This document shows, in pieces, positions 52,675-62,181 of a DNA stretch of 64,000 bases; position 1 is the first letter of the stretch, and every line of letters begins with the position of its first letter. The position numbers were made by a program, and so were the translations under genes. Below the pieces are notes generated by a model that was not told the origin of the DNA, searched no databases, and saw nothing but the letters and a program-made list of their open reading frames with translations. Origin of the DNA: Bacteroides sp. 214 (lineage in GTDB: Bacteria; Bacteroidota; Bacteroidia; Bacteroidales; Bacteroidaceae); assembly GCF_010501015.1 (NCBI RefSeq), contig NZ_QVML01000001.1:309845-373844 (forward strand), read 5' to 3'.

Positions 52675-53142
52675 ATGAAGAAGATAACAAATCCATTTCG
52701 TAATGTAGAAGGATATAACTGTTTTGGCTGTGCACCTCATAATCCTGCCGGCGTAAAAATGGAATTTTATGAAGACGGCGATGAAATAGTGAGTATTTGG
52801 AAGCCAAGTTCTGAATATCAAGGGTGGCTGAATACACTACATGGAGGTATTCAAGCAGTACTACTCGATGAAATTTGTGCTTGGGTGGTGCTTCGCAAAC
52901 TGCAAACCACCGGGGTAACTTCAAAGATGGAAACTCGTTATATGAAATCGGTCGATACCACAGACAGTCATATAGAACTTCGCGCCAATATAATTGAAGT
53001 AAAACGCAACGTAATATTGATTGAAGCACGTCTATTTAATAAAGATGGCGAATTGTGCACCAAAGCGGTTTGTACTTATTTTACTTTTCCACAAGAAAAG
53101 GCAAGGGAAGAGATGTTTTTTGCCGGTTGTGATTTGGAATAA
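52675..53142 (+). CDS. Hotdog-fold thioesterase (PaaI-like)
   Basis: A 155-residue cytoplasmic acyl-CoA thioesterase-type protein. NCFGCAPHNPAGVKM and the hotdog helix segment TLHGGIQAVLLDEICAW (with catalytic-site Gly-Gly and Asp) fit the PaaI/4HBT group. A C-terminal FPQEKAREEMFF tail follows. Monocistronic. The acyl substrate is unknown. Confidence 0.87.
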   Translation: MKKITNPFRNVEGYNCFGCAPHNPAGVKMEFYEDGDEIVSIWKPSSEYQGWLNTLHGGIQAVLLDEICAWVVLRKLQTTGVTSKMETRYMKSVDTTDSHIELRANIIEVKRNVILIEARLFNKDGELCTKAVCTYFTFPQEKAREEMFFAGCDLE

Positions 53143-53185
53143 TGCTTTTTTGTGATAAATGTTTGGCTAATTAAAAGAAATACCT

Positions 53186-53193
53186 TACATTTG
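53186..53193 (+). promoter_or_regulatory. Promoter -7 box of the histidine operon
   Basis: TACATTTG fits TAnnTTTG; a TTTG lies 24 nt upstream. The transcript would start near 53200 and carry a ~165-nt leader with the His-rich peptide and the attenuator. Confidence 0.55.
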
Positions 53194-53213
53194 TTGCGTA
53201 AATAATAAGAAAT

Positions 53214-53258
53214 ATGAATAAAATGACTACACTTCATCATCATTTACCTAACGATTAA
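53214..53258 (+). CDS. hisL: Histidine-operon leader peptide
   Basis: A 14-residue frame, MNKMTTLHHHLPND, with three consecutive His codons. It lies between the hisG promoter and a terminator hairpin. Stalling at the CAT-CAT-CAT run when charged tRNA-His is scarce would favour read-through, as in classical his attenuation. An inner ATG at 53223 is an alternative start. No homology claim is made; the call rests on composition and position. Confidence 0.8.
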   Translation: MNKMTTLHHHLPND

Positions 53259-53295
53259 TCGGTGGGCAGAGATGATATTGTGTATATGATATAGT

Positions 53296-53324
53296 AAGGC
53301 TTGCCGCAGGGTAAGCCTTTTTTA
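53296..53324 (+). terminator. Attenuator terminator of the histidine operon
   Basis: AAGGCTTGCC pairs with GGGTAAGCCTT (10 bp with one G-U) around a GCAG loop and runs into TTTTTT. It lies 38 bases after the leader stop and 41 bases before hisG. GGGCA just after the leader stop could pair with TGCC in the left arm as an anti-terminator. Confidence 0.85.
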
Positions 53325-53364
53325 TTTTACGAATCAATCAAAAATTCAATAAACTTAAAGCATT

Positions 53365-54216
53365 ATGTTACGAATCGCAGTACAAGCCAAAGGCAGATTA
53401 TACGAAGAAACGATGGAACTTCTTAGCGAAGCAGATATCAAAATAAGTGCAATGAAACGAAGTCTGCTGGTGCAGTCGCCCAACTTTCCGGTAGAAATTC
53501 TCTTCCTTCGCGATGACGATATACCACAATCGGTGGCTACGGGAGTGGCAGATTTGGGTATCGTTGGCGAGAATGAGTACATGGAGAAACGCGAGGACGC
53601 AGTGGTTGTTAAACGACTGGGATTTAGTAAGTGTCGTTTGTCGTTGGCTATGCCCAAAGATATAGAATACACAGGTATCGGCTGGTTTGAAGGAAAAAAG
53701 ATTGCGACTTCATATCCGGTTATCTTGAGTAACTATATGAAAGAACATGGTGTGAATGCCGAAATACACGAAATAACCGGTTCTGTAGAGATAGCACCCG
53801 GTATCGGATTGGCAGATGCTATCTTCGATATTGTCAGCTCAGGTTCTACATTGGTGAGCAATAGACTGAAGGAGGTGGAAGTAATCATGAAATCGGAAGC
53901 ATTGTTGATTGCAAATAAAAATCTGAACGCAGAGAAAAAAGAAATTCTTGATGAACTGCTCTTCCGCATTGATGCTGTGAAGACTGCCGAAGACAAAAAG
54001 TATGTTTTGATGAACGCCCCAAAGAGTGCGCTCGACAGTATTATTGCTTTGTTACCCGGTATGAAAAGCCCCACGGTAATGCCATTGGCGCAGGAAGATT
54101 GGTGCTCGGTACATACTGTGCTCGACGAGAAATGTTTTTGGGAGATTATCGGAAAATTGAAAGCTCTTGGCGCGCAAGGTATCTTGGTGCTTCCCATAGA
54201 GAAGATGATTGTGTAA
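53365..54216 (+). CDS. hisG: ATP phosphoribosyltransferase, long form
   Basis: First step of histidine synthesis (ATP + PRPP). It is 283 residues, the HisG-L length, with catalytic domains (RIAVQAKGRLYEETM, DLGIVGENEY, GLADAIFDIVSSGSTL) and the C-terminal ACT-like regulatory domain (~225-283) for feedback by histidine. No HisZ is needed. It heads hisGDCB after the leader and attenuator. Confidence 0.96.
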   Translation: MLRIAVQAKGRLYEETMELLSEADIKISAMKRSLLVQSPNFPVEILFLRDDDIPQSVATGVADLGIVGENEYMEKREDAVVVKRLGFSKCRLSLAMPKDIEYTGIGWFEGKKIATSYPVILSNYMKEHGVNAEIHEITGSVEIAPGIGLADAIFDIVSSGSTLVSNRLKEVEVIMKSEALLIANKNLNAEKKEILDELLFRIDAVKTAEDKKYVLMNAPKSALDSIIALLPGMKSPTVMPLAQEDWCSVHTVLDEKCFWEIIGKLKALGAQGILVLPIEKMIV

Positions 54217-54243
54217 TATCTGTTTCTACAAAAAGAAAAAGCA

Positions 54244-55527
54244 ATGAAAATCTATAAACACCCCGAACAGGAAGCGTGGGCGGAACTCCTCAAACGACCG
54301 GAAATTGACAGTACAAGTTTGTTTGAGACAGTTCGTGTTGTGCTTGATGAAATTAAGCAGGGGGGAGACTCCGCTGTTATCAAATACGAAGCCAAGTTTG
54401 ACAAAGTGCAACTGCAATCGTTGGCTGTAAGCGAAAGGGAGATTATCGAAGCAGAACAGAAAGTTGAACCGGCACTGAAAGAGGCTATTTGCTTGGCTAA
54501 AAGTAATATTGAGAAATTCCACCAAGCTCAACGTTTCGAAGGGAAAAAGGTAGAAACCACTCCCGGTGTTACCTGTTGGCAGAAAGCTGTTGCTATCGAA
54601 AAGGTGGGGTTATACATTCCCGGAGGCACAGCGCCACTTTTCTCTACCGTATTGATGCTGGCAATACCAGCACGCATTGCCGGTTGCGCGGAGATTGTGT
54701 TGTGTACACCCCCCAATCAGGAAGGGTGTATTCATCCTGCTATTCTTTACGCAGCCAAAGTAGCCGGAGTAAGTAAGATATTCAAAGCTGGTGGTATACA
54801 GGCAATTGGTGCAATGGCGTACGGAACCGAAAGTATTCCGAAGGTATATAAAATATTCGGTCCGGGCAACCAATATGTTACAGCCGCAAAGCAGTTGGTT
54901 GGGTTGCGAGAAGTTGCGATTGATATGCCTGCAGGTCCCTCGGAGGTAGAAGTGCTTGCCGACGAAACAGCTAATCCGCGTTTTGTAGCTGCCGACTTGC
55001 TGTCGCAGGCAGAGCACGGCGTAGATAGTCAGGCGGTGTTGATAACAACTTCGAGTGAATTACTTAACGAAGTGCTGAGTGAAGTAGAAAAGCAGTTGAA
55101 TGAATTACCACGTAAGGAAATTGCCGCGCAATCGCTCAAAAACAGTAAGCTAATCCTTGTAAAGAACATGGACGAGGCCATTGCTATGACCAACGAGTAC
55201 GCTCCTGAGCATCTTATTATTGAAGCTGCCAATTATATGCAACTTGCCGATAGGGTAGTGAACGCCGGTTCTGTTTTCCTCGGACATCTTACCCCTGAAA
55301 GCGCGGGCGATTATGCTTCGGGCACTAACCATACGCTTCCTACCAACGGCTATGCCAAAGCCTACAGCGGGGTAAGTCTGGATAGTTTTATTCGCAAAAT
55401 AACCTTTCAGGAAATAACTCCACAAGGAATTGAGGCAATAGGCCCTGCTATTGAAATAATGGCAGCAAACGAAGCGCTTGATGCACACAAAAATGCAGTT
55501 ACCATCCGATTGAGTGAACTAAAATAA
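54244..55527 (+). CDS. hisD: Histidinol dehydrogenase
   Basis: Two-step oxidation of histidinol to histidine. It is 427 residues with [53 protein letters not shown], the zinc-binding QAEHG and the catalytic Glu-His in APEHL. It lies 27 bases after hisG and its stop abuts hisC. Confidence 0.97.
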   Translation: MKIYKHPEQEAWAELLKRPEIDSTSLFETVRVVLDEIKQGGDSAVIKYEAKFDKVQLQSLAVSEREIIEAEQKVEPALKEAICLAKSNIEKFHQAQRFEGKKVETTPGVTCWQKAVAIEKVGLYIPGGTAPLFSTVLMLAIPARIAGCAEIVLCTPPNQEGCIHPAILYAAKVAGVSKIFKAGGIQAIGAMAYGTESIPKVYKIFGPGNQYVTAAKQLVGLREVAIDMPAGPSEVEVLADETANPRFVAADLLSQAEHGVDSQAVLITTSSELLNEVLSEVEKQLNELPRKEIAAQSLKNSKLILVKNMDEAIAMTNEYAPEHLIIEAANYMQLADRVVNAGSVFLGHLTPESAGDYASGTNHTLPTNGYAKAYSGVSLDSFIRKITFQEITPQGIEAIGPAIEIMAANEALDAHKNAVTIRLSELK

Positions 55528-55535
55528 TGCACAAA

Positions 55536-56579
55536 ATGAAAACATTACAAGAATTGACACGTCCCAATATTTGGAATCTGAAGCCTTATTCTTCTGCACG
55601 GGATGAATACAAAGGAGCGGTTGCGTCTGTTTTTCTGGATGCGAACGAAAACCCATTCAACACTCCAATCAATCGCTATCCCGACCCGTTGCAAAACGAA
55701 TTGAAGTTAGCTTTATCACGCCTGAAAGGTGTAAAACCCGAACAGATTTTCTTAGGAAATGGTAGCGATGAGGCAATTGATTTGTTGTTTCGTGCTTTCT
55801 GCGAACCGGCTATAGATAATGTAGTTGCCATAGATCCTACTTACGGTATGTATCAGGTGTGTGCCGACATAAATAATGTTGCCTATCGCAAGGTCTTGCT
55901 CAACGAAGAGTTTCAATTCTCGGCCGATGACCTCTTGGCTGCTGTAGATGAACATACCAAGCTTATTTTTCTTTGCTCACCCAATAATCCCACGGGCAAC
56001 AATTTGTTACATAAGGAGATAGACCGTGTACTTCATGAATTCGACGGAATTGTGGTCATAGACGAAGCATACATCGATTTCTCAAACCTAGCTTCTTACC
56101 TTACTAAATTGCATAAACACCCCAACTTGGTGGTGCTGCAAACTTTCTCTAAGGCATGGGGCTCGGCGGCTATCCGATTAGGAATGGCGTATGCGTCGGC
56201 AGATATTATCGATATCTTTAGTAAAATTAAGTACCCTTACAATGTAAATTTACTTACTCAGAAACAGGGATTGGATATGCTCCTCAAATACCATGATATT
56301 GAAAAGTGGGTAAAGACGCTGTTGGATACACGAGCGGAATTAATGAAGGAGTTTGCCAAACTACCTTGCGTGGAGAAGGTATTTCATTCGGATGCTAATT
56401 TCTTTTTGGCGCGCGTAACCGACGCAACAGCTATTTACAACTACTTGGTGGGGTTGGGTATCATCGTGCGCAACCGTACCAATGTTGTGCTCTGTGATAA
56501 CTGTTTGCGTATAACCGTTGGCAGTCGTGTGGAAAATCATCAATTACTGGATGCCTTGAAAGCCTATCAGGCAAGCTAA
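55536..56579 (+). CDS. hisC: Histidinol-phosphate aminotransferase
   Basis: PLP-dependent enzyme of fold type I. Features: [36 protein letters not shown], the IDEAYIDF Asp, and the PLP Lys in [17 protein letters not shown] choose the ATG at 55536 before [12 protein letters not shown]; another ATG at 55527 overlaps the hisD stop by one base, so coupling by either route is likely. Confidence 0.95.
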   Translation: MKTLQELTRPNIWNLKPYSSARDEYKGAVASVFLDANENPFNTPINRYPDPLQNELKLALSRLKGVKPEQIFLGNGSDEAIDLLFRAFCEPAIDNVVAIDPTYGMYQVCADINNVAYRKVLLNEEFQFSADDLLAAVDEHTKLIFLCSPNNPTGNNLLHKEIDRVLHEFDGIVVIDEAYIDFSNLASYLTKLHKHPNLVVLQTFSKAWGSAAIRLGMAYASADIIDIFSKIKYPYNVNLLTQKQGLDMLLKYHDIEKWVKTLLDTRAELMKEFAKLPCVEKVFHSDANFFLARVTDATAIYNYLVGLGIIVRNRTNVVLCDNCLRITVGSRVENHQLLDALKAYQAS

Positions 56580-56591
56580 AACAGGATTATC

Positions 56592-57716
56592 ATGAAGAAA
56601 AAAGTTTTATTTATAGATAGAGATGGTACGCTGGTTATCGAACCACCGGTAGATTATCAGTTGGATGCGTTGGAGAAACTGGAGTTTTATCCAAAAGTAT
56701 TCCGTAACCTTTCGTTTATTCGCAGCAAGCTCGATTTCGAATTTGCCATGGTTACTAATCAGGATGGGCTCGGAACAGCGTCGTTTCCCGAAGAAACCTT
56801 TTGGCCGGCACACAATCTCATGCTGAAAACATTGGAAGGTGAGGGTATTACGTTCGACGAAATCTTTATTGACCGCAGTTTCCCTGCCGATAATGCACCG
56901 ACGCGTAAGCCTCGTACCGGTTTGTTGGGTAAATATATAGATAATCCGGCCTACGATCTTGCCGGTAGCTTTGTTCTGGGCGACCGTGTTACGGATGTAG
57001 AGCTGGCTAAGAATCTGGGTTGTCGTGCTATTTATTTACAGGATAGTAGCGAGGAGCTTCAGGAAAAAGGATTGGATGCCTACTGCGCGCTTGCCACAAC
57101 GGACTGGGACCGTATTGCCGAGTTCCTTTTTGCCGGCGAACGAACAGCCCAGGTAGCCCGCGTCACACACGAAACGGATATATACATTGCCCTTAATTTA
57201 GATGGCAATGGTGTGTGCGATATCTCTACCGGACTTGGCTTCTTCGACCACATGCTCGAACAGATAGGTAAGCACGCCGGTATAGATGTTACCATTCGGG
57301 TAAAAGGCGACCTGCATGTAGATGAGCATCACACCATCGAAGATACGGCCATCGCGCTGGGCGAGTGTCTGTATCAGGCGTTGGGTTCCAAGCGCGGTAT
57401 AGAGCGTTACGGTTACGCGTTGCCTATGGATGATTGTCTTTGTCAGGTTTGTTTAGATTTTGGCGGTCGCCCTTGGTTAGTGTGGGATGCCGAGTTTACA
57501 AGAGAAAAAATAGGGGAGATGCCTACCGAAATGTTCCTGCATTTCTTCAAATCATTGAGCGATGCAGCTAAGATGAATCTCAACATCAAAGCCGAAGGGC
57601 AGAACGAACACCATAAAATAGAAGGAATTTTCAAAGCGTTGGCGCGTGCCATAAAGATGGCCATAAAGAGAGATGTATATCACTACGAGCTTCCCAGCAC
57701 AAAAGGTGTTTTATAA
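56592..57716 (+). CDS. hisB: Bifunctional histidinol-phosphatase / imidazoleglycerol-phosphate dehydratase
   Basis: A 374-residue fusion. Residues 1-~170 are a HAD phosphatase with [13 protein letters not shown] and the [11 protein letters not shown] motif. Residues ~185-374 are IGP dehydratase with the metal-binding [16 protein letters not shown] stretch and the second [15 protein letters not shown]. Last gene of the hisGDCB cluster here; hisH, A, F and I are not in the window. Confidence 0.96.
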   Translation: MKKKVLFIDRDGTLVIEPPVDYQLDALEKLEFYPKVFRNLSFIRSKLDFEFAMVTNQDGLGTASFPEETFWPAHNLMLKTLEGEGITFDEIFIDRSFPADNAPTRKPRTGLLGKYIDNPAYDLAGSFVLGDRVTDVELAKNLGCRAIYLQDSSEELQEKGLDAYCALATTDWDRIAEFLFAGERTAQVARVTHETDIYIALNLDGNGVCDISTGLGFFDHMLEQIGKHAGIDVTIRVKGDLHVDEHHTIEDTAIALGECLYQALGSKRGIERYGYALPMDDCLCQVCLDFGGRPWLVWDAEFTREKIGEMPTEMFLHFFKSLSDAAKMNLNIKAEGQNEHHKIEGIFKALARAIKMAIKRDVYHYELPSTKGVL

Positions 57717-57724
57717 AACACCTT
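57703..57724. terminator. Perfect palindrome between hisB and the epimerase
   Basis: A 22-bp perfect palindrome: AAGGTGTTTTA then its complement TAAAACACCTT. It overlaps the hisB stop and ends 2 bases before the epimerase stop. It folds as a small hairpin with a TTATAA loop and probably ends both convergent transcripts. Confidence 0.6.
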
Positions 57725-57725
57725 C

Positions 57726-58715
57726 TTATTGTACCGCCTTCTTTATACATTCTTCAATGGGTGTAAACACAAAGCCTGTCGCATTTATAATCTTATCCGA
57801 TGAATAAACAGTTTGCTTGCTTGCCGAACGTGCAATTTCGGGTGTTATCAATGGTGGTTTCCCGGTGACTTTGGAAAGCAATGTGTTGAGGAAGCAAGCT
57901 ATTTTCAGCCCTGTCTTGCCAACGGCTATAAATGGCGGACGCTTATTCAACGCGCGGGCAATGAAGGTAAAAAGTTCCTTGTTAGTCAGGCTTTCGGCTA
58001 CTAAAACGAAGCGTTGGTTATACAACTCCTTTTCCAGAAGTAGCTCGATGGCACGGCACACATCGCCTACATCTACATATCCGCTTTTTTGCCGGGTGTA
58101 GAAAGGCATTCCTTTGCGTATTTGTTCAATAAGTTGCAGGCTGCTTTTAGTGAAATCTCCGGCTCCCAAAACAATGCCGGGGTTTACGATGATAGCTTGC
58201 AACCCCTTTGCGATACCCTTCCACACTTCTTGTTCTGAGGCGTATTTGCTGTTGGTGTATACCGATGACACGTTTGCGGTGTTCCAGGGCGTTTCCTCAT
58301 CGACCGGTTTTCCGGCTATTGCTGTGCCAAGCGCGCCAATGGAAGAAACAAAAACAAATGATTTGATAGAGCTTTCGAGAGCTGCTTCTACCATGTTGCG
58401 GGTACCTGCCACGTTCGTATCCCACAATGTATTGGCGGTGCTGCTACCGAAAGAGACTACAGCAGCGCAGTGATACACCCTGTTTACATCGCTCATAGCC
58501 TGTAGTAGCGAGGTTTTGTTGAGCAAGTCGCCCTCTACCCATTCTACCTTATTGTATATGCTGTCGAACTCTTCGTTGTAAAAGTGGCAAATGAGTCGCA
58601 ACTCGTCTAAACGTGAAGAAGACCTTAACAATGCGCGTACGTTTTCGCCTTTTCGCAAGAGCGAGATGAGTAAATGACCACCTACCAGTCCGCTACTTCC
58701 GGTTATCAATATCAT
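57726..58715 (-). CDS. NAD-dependent epimerase/dehydratase-family (extended SDR)
   Basis: A 329-residue Rossmann protein: TGSSGLVGGHLL cofactor motif, VYHCAAVVSFG and catalytic Tyr/Lys in YTNSKYASE. The pattern is like dihydroflavonol-4-reductase/3-beta-HSD-type enzymes rather than sugar epimerases. Monocistronic, with a minus-strand -7 box TACATTTG at 58747. Substrate unknown. Confidence 0.87.
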   Translation of the reverse strand: MILITGSSGLVGGHLLISLLRKGENVRALLRSSSRLDELRLICHFYNEEFDSIYNKVEWVEGDLLNKTSLLQAMSDVNRVYHCAAVVSFGSSTANTLWDTNVAGTRNMVEAALESSIKSFVFVSSIGALGTAIAGKPVDEETPWNTANVSSVYTNSKYASEQEVWKGIAKGLQAIIVNPGIVLGAGDFTKSSLQLIEQIRKGMPFYTRQKSGYVDVGDVCRAIELLLEKELYNQRFVLVAESLTNKELFTFIARALNKRPPFIAVGKTGLKIACFLNTLLSKVTGKPPLITPEIARSASKQTVYSSDKIINATGFVFTPIEECIKKAVQ

Positions 58716-58746
58716 GAGCTTTTGGATTATTCGTGTGTAAAGGTTA

Positions 58747-58754
58747 CAAATGTA
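58747..58754 (-). promoter_or_regulatory. Promoter -7 box of the epimerase-family gene
   Basis: TACATTTG on the minus strand, 32 bases before the ATG. Confidence 0.5.
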
Positions 58755-58768
58755 ATCAATTAAGCGAC

Positions 58769-58795
58769 TTGGCTATTCTTTTTTTTGTACTTTTG
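58769..58795 (+). promoter_or_regulatory. Promoter of the DUF4878 lipoprotein
   Basis: TTGG at 58769 and TACTTTTG at 58788-58795 with 19-nt spacing, 33 bases before the ATG. Confidence 0.65.
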
Positions 58796-58827
58796 CGACT
58801 TTCAATAATAGTAAAACGATATTTATC

Positions 58828-59247
58828 ATGAAGAAAATTCTTACCTCTCTGAGCCTTTTTTTGCTTCTGCTTTTTGCGTTTACCTCATGCTCGTCGGGCG
58901 GTTCTAAGCATATAGCTTCTACTATTGCTCCCGGAGAAACGGTTTTGAAACATTACGATTACTTGAAACAGGGTGATTACGAGAAGTTTGGCGAAATATT
59001 CTTATTGGGAGAAAATCTGCCTTCGGATAAGGCAAAAGAGGCGATGAGTGCTGCGCTAAACTCTTTGAAACAGGCAATAGAGAAGAAAGGCGGGGTTAAA
59101 AACGTAAAACTTCTATCGGAAATGAAGACTTCGGATGATAAAACAGCACGTGTTTACATTTTGCAAGAGTTTGAAGATGGAACATCAGAAGATTATAACT
59201 ACAAATTGACCAATGTAAATGGGCATTGGCGCATTGTTGTAGAGTAA
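58828..59247 (+). CDS. DUF4878-type lipoprotein
   Basis: A 139-residue small lipoprotein (lipobox AFTSCSS). The rest (~35-139) is an NTF2-like alpha+beta fold: TVLKHYDYLKQGDYEKFGEIF, then YILQEFEDGTSEDYNYKLTNVNGHWRIV. Such proteins are common in Bacteroidetes envelopes; the role is unknown. Array F follows its stop. Confidence 0.82.
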   Translation: MKKILTSLSLFLLLLFAFTSCSSGGSKHIASTIAPGETVLKHYDYLKQGDYEKFGEIFLLGENLPSDKAKEAMSAALNSLKQAIEKKGGVKNVKLLSEMKTSDDKTARVYILQEFEDGTSEDYNYKLTNVNGHWRIVVE

Positions 59248-59258
59248 ATTAAGGCGGT

Positions 59259-59390
59259 TTATAGAAGAAGGAGCATCAGCCATAGTCTCATGCTCCTTCA
59301 TCCATAGGCTCGCGACCCCTCAGCCATAGGCTCACAACCATTCATCCATAGGCTCACAACCATTCATCCATAGGCTCGCAACCGGTCGGT
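59259..59390. repeat. 22-bp tandem array F
   Basis: Units start at 59281, 59303, 59325, 59347 and 59369, most beginning CATAGGCTC(A/G)C; the two central ones are identical. A diverged unit precedes at 59259. A perfect 10-bp hairpin GAAGGAGCAT/ATGCTCCTTC (59267, 59290) sits at the left edge and may terminate the lipoprotein transcript. The CCATAGGCT start is shared with the minus-strand sense of array D. Confidence 0.9.
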
Positions 59391-59413
59391 CATAGCCTTC
59401 TTCAGAAACTCTT

Positions 59414-60049
59414 CTACTTAAAATATCCTATTGGATGATTCAAAATAGGTTCTTCCGATTCTTTTAGCTTCAGCGCTGCTTTTAATTTATCTTTCTCCAT
59501 GTAACCGCGAGGAACTGTAGCCAGATTGGCTGCCGCGCAGAAAATAGAGATGTTTTGCGAAATAATGCCAGCGTCGGCAGCTCCCATTGTGCGGGTCATT
59601 TCATTCTTCGGATCACCCAGTTTAGACAAATTACTAACCAAAAGTAGTACCACAGACGCTTCATTTACATACGCTTGTTGGCTGGCGGCATAAGGAATGA
59701 AGTTTCCTTCGGCAACCAAAGTTAGTTTGTTTCCCTTGGCATCGTATAAGTACGCACCCTCTTTGAACAATACATAGATATCTACATCTTGGCGATTCAT
59801 GGCCGATGGCGCAGTTCGTTTACCGTCGGCAGGGCGATTAATTCCGTTTGCAGCCCAAAGTACATCCGATAAGTCGGCAATGCTCAATGCTTTGTTGGAA
59901 AACTCGCGGGTTGATTTTCGCTCTGCCAAAGCTTTCATTACTGTGCCCGAACGCTCCATGTTGGGCTTTTTTAACTCGATAACCTTATCGGCAGCTCGTC
60001 CGATAGCGGCAATCATCAATAGCGCGAATAATAAACTGATCTTTTTCAT
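59414..60049 (-). CDS. Exported SagB/ThcOx-type nitroreductase-family protein
   Basis: A 211-residue protein with a signal peptide (1-19, IGRAA), unusual for this flavin-dependent fold. ALAERKSTREFSNKALSIADLSDVLWAANGINR and TAPSAMNRQDVDIYV match the SagB/ThcOx nitroreductase group. A GAADAGIISQNISIFCAAANLATVPRG stretch closes the FMN-site region. No peptide-cyclisation genes are near, so a general periplasmic oxidoreductase is more likely. A -7-like TAACTTTG lies upstream on the minus strand. Confidence 0.83.
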   Translation of the reverse strand: MKKISLLFALLMIAAIGRAADKVIELKKPNMERSGTVMKALAERKSTREFSNKALSIADLSDVLWAANGINRPADGKRTAPSAMNRQDVDIYVLFKEGAYLYDAKGNKLTLVAEGNFIPYAASQQAYVNEASVVLLLVSNLSKLGDPKNEMTRTMGAADAGIISQNISIFCAAANLATVPRGYMEKDKLKAALKLKESEEPILNHPIGYFK

Positions 60050-60156
60050 GTTTGTTGTTTATTTATAAATGGAATACGTACTGCAAAGTTAGAAAAAGGA
60101 TTGAAAGGACAAAGGTTATACAATGTTTAGACATCATTCCTTTATTAAAAAATAAC

Positions 60157-60164
60157 TACCTTTG
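60157..60164 (+). promoter_or_regulatory. Promoter -7 box of nadE
   Basis: TACCTTTG, 26 bases before the ATG. Confidence 0.55.
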
Positions 60165-60189
60165 TATGAGTAATAAAAATAGTTGAAGT

Positions 60190-62112
60190 ATGAACTACGG
60201 TTTCGTAAAAGTAGCAGCAGCCATTCCTCGTGTGAGTATTGGTGATTGCAGGAGCAATGCAGAACAAATTGAAAGTATCATAACCCGTGCCGAAGGAGTA
60301 AATGTGCAAGTATTGGTTTTCCCGGAATTGTGCGTTACCGGATATACGTGTGGCGACTTGTTTGCTCAGCAATTCTTGTTGCAAAGTGCTGAGCAAGCAC
60401 TCATGCAGATTCTGAACAATACCCGCTCGCTGGATATTATCTCTATCTTGGGTATGCCGATTGCATTTAATTCAACTGTTTATAATACAGCTGTAGTTAT
60501 TCGCAAAGGTAAGATACTTGGTGTTGTTCCTAAAACCTACTTGCCCAATTATAAAGAATTCTACGAACGTCGTTGGTTTGCATCGGCAAGCATGTTGGCA
60601 GAAAAAGAGGCTTACTTCTGCGGCCAAAGTGTGCCGATAGGAACAGATTTGCTGTTTGAAACTCCACAAATAACCTTTGGCGTAGAGATATGCGAGGATT
60701 TGTGGGCGCCTATCCCTCCCAGTTCATACCAAGTATTGAAAGGTGCGGAAGTTATCTTCAATCTCTCAGCCGATAATGAAGGCATTGCTAAAAATAATTA
60801 TTTGCGCTCACTCATAGCACAACAATCGGCGCGTTGTTTGGCTGGATATGTGTTTGCCTCGTGTGGTTTTGGCGAATCGACTACCGATGTGGTTTTTGCC
60901 GGTAACGGATTGATTTACGAAAATGGTTCACTAATAGCCTCTAACAAACGCTTTGAATTGGGAGAACAACTTATTGTTGGCGATATTGATGTGGAGCGTT
61001 TGCAAATGGAACGTCGGGTAAATACGACTTTTGCCGCAAGCAAAGAAGCTGAAGTAAAAGAGGTTGCCCGAAAAGTACGCGTTGACTATCCAAGTAAACC
61101 CATTGAAATAGGTCGTTGGATTGATCCGCATCCTTTCATCCCGTCAGACAATGAGCTTCATGAACGTTGTGAAGAGATTTTCTCTATTCAGGTAGCCGGA
61201 TTGGCACAACGATTGCTACATACCAACTCCAAAACTGTAGTGTTAGGAATATCGGGCGGACTTGATTCTACTTTGGCATTACTCGTCTGCGTGAGAACTT
61301 TTGATAAGTTGAACCTTCCGCGAACAGGGATACTTGGCATTACGATGCCAGGATTCGGTACTACGGACAGGACTTATAATAATGCTCTTTCACTGATGCA
61401 AACATTGGGCATCTCTACTCGTGAGATTAGTATTAAAGCTGCCTGTATCCAGCACTTTGAGGATATTCAGCATGATATAACCCAGCATGATGTAACTTAT
61501 GAGAATGCGCAAGCCCGCGAGCGCACACAGATACTTATGGATGTTGCCAATCAAGTAAATGGACTTGTGGTTGGTACGGGTGATTTGTCTGAGCTGGCGT
61601 TGGGTTGGGCAACTTATAATGGCGACCATATGTCTATGTATAGCGTTAATGCAAGCATTCCTAAAACTTTAGTTAAGTATTTAGTGAAATGGGTTGCCGA
61701 AAATGAAGTAGCTAATGAAACGAAGGCCACCCTGTTCGATATAGTAGAAACGCCTATCAGTCCCGAACTCATTCCGGCTGATGAAGATGGAAATATTAAG
61801 CAAAAAACAGAAGATTTAGTAGGGCCATACGAATTGCATGATTTCTATTTAAACAACTTCCTGCGTTTTGGTTTTACGCCTGCAAAAATATACTTCCTTG
61901 CGCAAATAGCTTTTAAGGGAGTGTATGATGATGGCGTGTTGAAGAAATGGTTGCACACTTTCTTCCGTCGATTCTTTACTCAGCAATTTAAGCGCTCTTG
62001 TATGCCCGACGGACCAAAGGTGGGTAGCATTACACTTAGCCCACGAGGTGATTGGCGTATGCCAAGCGATGCAAGTGCAGCTGCTTGGCTACGGGAGATA
62101 GAAGAATTATAA
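60190..62112 (+). CDS. nadE: Glutamine-dependent NAD+ synthetase
   Basis: Final step of NAD synthesis. A 640-residue two-domain enzyme: N-terminal nitrilase-type glutaminase (~1-280) with Glu (FPELCVTGY), Lys (VPKTYLPNY) and Cys (GVEICEDLW), and C-terminal synthetase (~320-640) with the PP-loop GISGGLDST and GTGDLSELALGW. Long form, as in many Bacteroidetes. Monocistronic with a shared terminator. Confidence 0.96.
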   Translation: MNYGFVKVAAAIPRVSIGDCRSNAEQIESIITRAEGVNVQVLVFPELCVTGYTCGDLFAQQFLLQSAEQALMQILNNTRSLDIISILGMPIAFNSTVYNTAVVIRKGKILGVVPKTYLPNYKEFYERRWFASASMLAEKEAYFCGQSVPIGTDLLFETPQITFGVEICEDLWAPIPPSSYQVLKGAEVIFNLSADNEGIAKNNYLRSLIAQQSARCLAGYVFASCGFGESTTDVVFAGNGLIYENGSLIASNKRFELGEQLIVGDIDVERLQMERRVNTTFAASKEAEVKEVARKVRVDYPSKPIEIGRWIDPHPFIPSDNELHERCEEIFSIQVAGLAQRLLHTNSKTVVLGISGGLDSTLALLVCVRTFDKLNLPRTGILGITMPGFGTTDRTYNNALSLMQTLGISTREISIKAACIQHFEDIQHDITQHDVTYENAQARERTQILMDVANQVNGLVVGTGDLSELALGWATYNGDHMSMYSVNASIPKTLVKYLVKWVAENEVANETKATLFDIVETPISPELIPADEDGNIKQKTEDLVGPYELHDFYLNNFLRFGFTPAKIYFLAQIAFKGVYDDGVLKKWLHTFFRRFFTQQFKRSCMPDGPKVGSITLSPRGDWRMPSDASAAAWLREIEEL

Positions 62113-62159
62113 AAAACAAACGGAGCTACCTCAACTAATAGACGAGGCGGCTCCGTTTC
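62111..62159. terminator. Bidirectional terminator between nadE and the acyl-CoA ligase
   Basis: AAACGGAGC (62118) pairs with GCTCCGTTT (62150) with an inner CCTC/GAGG pair. The minus strand continues into six T; the + strand has a short T-run. Confidence 0.8.
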
Positions 62160-62181
62160 ATGTAACATAAATATATACAAA

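Noticed and set aside
53200..53364. Riboswitch upstream of hisG
   Set aside because: A His-codon run plus terminator explains the leader; no known riboswitch core was recognised.
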